In this document: piece by piece, positions 62,637 to 64,000 of the stretch
How the letters are laid out: each line of letters begins with the position of its first letter
How positions within the stretch are numbered: position 1 is the first letter of the stretch
NCBI GenBank assembly: GCA_905221605.1
Contig: CAJNDS010002822.1
Location: 1-64,000 of the forward strand
Direction of reading: 5' to 3'
Length of the DNA stretch: 64,000 nt
DNA from: Symbiodinium natans
Lineage: Eukaryota > Sar > Dinophyceae > Suessiales > Symbiodiniaceae
Notes under the pieces: generated by a model
Seen by the model: only the letters and a program-made list of their open reading frames with translations
What the model was told of the DNA's origin: nothing
Databases searched by the model: none
Program-made: the position numbers and the translations under genes

Positions 62637-63372
62637 GCGACATGCTTCCAGCAGTTTTGAAGGTTTCCCGACCAGCCTGGACTTTGGACTATATTTCTTT
62701 GGCCGCGGCGGTGTCTGTCAGAAGTATGTCGATGGCAGGGACAATGCTCACTTTTCACCCAACAACGATACTTTGGTGTACGTGCATGGCTGGGAGGTGG
62801 GTAGAGTCAGTCAGATTTATCGGGAGACTTTCAACTGGAAGAACAACGAGCCCAGATGTGGTCTGGATTTGGATCTAGCTGGGCCTTGGCTGGACCGTGG
62901 TTGGAACGTTGCCATTTTTTACTGGGACACCTGGCGAAAACATCTAGGCCAATCTAGGCCGTAAACTTTGTGAATCTCATTTGCTAAGGATTCGGATGTT
63001 CCCCCCTATCCTTGCAGTCCCTCATCGGGATTGTAGGTCCCCCCCCCCCCCTTTCCTTTCATCCCTGCTAAGGAGCTGTTAGTATCAGTGGGGAGCATCC
63101 CAAGCTGAGGACATGTTTTCCGATGAGCCTTGGTTGCCCGACGCTGAAGCCAAGATTTGGACAGCCAGTGGAAGCAGGTCGACACACTAGCTTAGGGTTT
63201 AAGGTTCAGAGTTGAGGGTTCAGGGTTTAGGGTTTAGGGTTTAGGACCATTTCACGCTCCGTGGAACGTGTGACTTTAGACTGAACTCTAGCACGCTGCT
63301 TGTCTTGTTTCTCACATTTGCGTGATGCTGGTGAGGCGGATGCGATATCGGCTTGCTTCCGGAGATTTTCAG
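62637..63372 (+). CDS. Probable exons of an alpha/beta-hydrolase-like host gene
   Basis: Three separated stretches read like successive exons of one protein. The first (about 62637-62960, after CTGCAG and before GTAAAC) gives DTLVYVHGWEVG, ETFNWKNN and WLDRGWNVAIFYW; the HGW block is the oxyanion-type motif of alpha/beta hydrolases. The second (about 63105-63175) gives MFSDEPWLPDAEAKIW. The third (about 63340-63372) gives MRYRLASGDFQ. I recall algal hydrolase-like proteins in which these blocks come in this order, but I cannot confirm it here. Splice sites are only partly canonical, as is common in dinoflagellates. Catalytic Ser, Asp and His would lie in exons beyond this stretch. The start and end of the gene are not determined. 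Confidence 0.45.
63190..63244 (+). repeat. Interstitial TTTAGGG telomere-like repeat
   Basis: Three perfect TTTAGGG steps at the end (about 63222-63244), preceded by decayed copies (AGGGTTTAAGGTTCAG, GAGGGTTCAGGG). It lies between two probable exons of the hydrolase-like gene, that is in an intron if that model is right. Confidence 0.85.
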
Positions 63373-64000
63373 GCAGGGTGGTTCTTTGATGACGGTCCTG
63401 TGATTTTCATTCTCCGGTACTCATTCTCTGGTACAGGATTTGGCGGGTTTGGCTTTAAGATAAGCGCTGATGCGACCCACAACTTCAATCCTTCGCAAGA
63501 TTCAGGAGCGAGGCTCGCCGAGCCAATCTGCTTCAGTCTTGCTGGGCAAGTGTTTGACCGGCTTGGTCCGAGCAGCTCCCGGGAAACGATTGCGGCTGGC
63601 GGGCCATTCTCTTGGGTGGCGACCTCACGTCAGCACCTAGTGCGTCCGAATCTGCTGCAATGGAACCCGTAGCCGCGGATAGCCTGTAGGTAGCGCTTTC
63701 ATGCTTGCTGTTGCCATTGCTGTGCCTTCGGATGTCAAGGTCGCCGTTAGTCATCGCTGCGGCCTCCAACATGTTCTCAAGATGCGCACCGAATCCTGCA
63801 ACTATTCGAGGCTTGGACGATTTGGCAAAGGGTCTGAACTGAATGTGCCTAATTAGTTGAGTCGCGAGCGCAGTCAACTTCGGCTGAACCGTGCGCGCGC
63901 ATGTGCATTTGTATTGTGACGGACTGGGCAAAATCTTCGCTGAGGACTTGTGTTGCTCGACCCTTACTGGTCTCGCAGAGTGCGGGTGCTGAATCCGCAA
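63373..64000 (+). other. Unassigned right edge
   Basis: A frame is open at 63322-63672 (+) and another at 63533-64000 (-), both running to no recognised domain. Further exons of the hydrolase-like gene could lie here, but I cannot place them. Confidence 0.35.

Noticed and set aside
63533-64000. Minus-strand ORF at the right edge
   Set aside because: No domain, runs off the window, and overlaps other weak frames.

Overview
This window looks like nuclear DNA of a dinoflagellate, probably Symbiodiniaceae-like. The evidence is the dinoflagellate spliced-leader (SL) sequence fossilised at 25216-25235 and as shorter relics elsewhere, a plant/dinoflagellate-type TTTAGGG run, dense repeats, and retroelement ORFs of a dinoflagellate kind. 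No rRNA, tRNA, CRISPR array or bacterial operon was found. Almost everything recognisable is mobile-element DNA.

Layout. (1) 1-25215: a head-to-tail array of ten complete ~2.5 kb units plus the tail of an eleventh. Each unit starts with an SL relic, carries a 305-codon ORF of unknown function, then ~1.4 kb of non-coding DNA rich in hairpins, and ends in a conserved tail (..GAGTGATATATGTGAC). (2) 25216-34017: an 8.8 kb non-LTR retrotransposon (LINE) sits in register inside the array. It has the same kind of 5' and 3' ends as the units, with its own body: ORF1 (zinc ribbon and coiled coil), an apurinic-type endonuclease ORF, a reverse transcriptase/RNase H ORF, and a last ORF with a kinase-like fold. 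(3) 34018-35540: a 5'-truncated array unit. (4) 35541-39248: gene-free DNA with short-motif repeats. (5) 39249-47981: an 8.7 kb element (element 1) with split direct repeats in the order A1..B1-A2..B2. It carries a zinc-ribbon ORF, a low-complexity ORF and a zinc-finger/kinase-like ORF, but no recognisable RT. (6) 47982-52096: gene-free, very G-rich or low-complexity repeats, ending in a TATG microsatellite. (7) 52097-59189: a decayed MULE-like transposase gene, split by a 4.9 kb element (element 2, 52311-57247). Element 2 has the same A1..B1-A2..B2 layout and encodes Gag-like, methyltransferase-like and DIRS-type RT/RNase H regions. (8) 59190-64000: a 52-bp minisatellite, paired hairpins, telomere-like tracts and probable exons of an alpha/beta-hydrolase-like host gene.

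How the parts relate. The units look like non-autonomous passengers that share termini with the LINE. SL relics, apparently two in tandem, imply cycles of trans-splicing and retroposition; shared private variants between neighbouring units imply later unequal exchange or gene conversion. The most novel signal is a family of small bulged hairpins (outer stem, usually a 5' bulge, GAG-N3-CTC) found about 16 times along the LINE, in coding sequence in different reading phases and in UTRs, and again in the units. A second signal is a run of hairpins in each unit with a constant loop and covarying stems. A third is the same split-repeat layout in two separate elements, both ending in GATAAG, one of which interrupts a transposase ORF that stays in frame across the insertion.

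All identifications come from reading the sequence and recalled family motifs. No alignment, database search or statistics were run.
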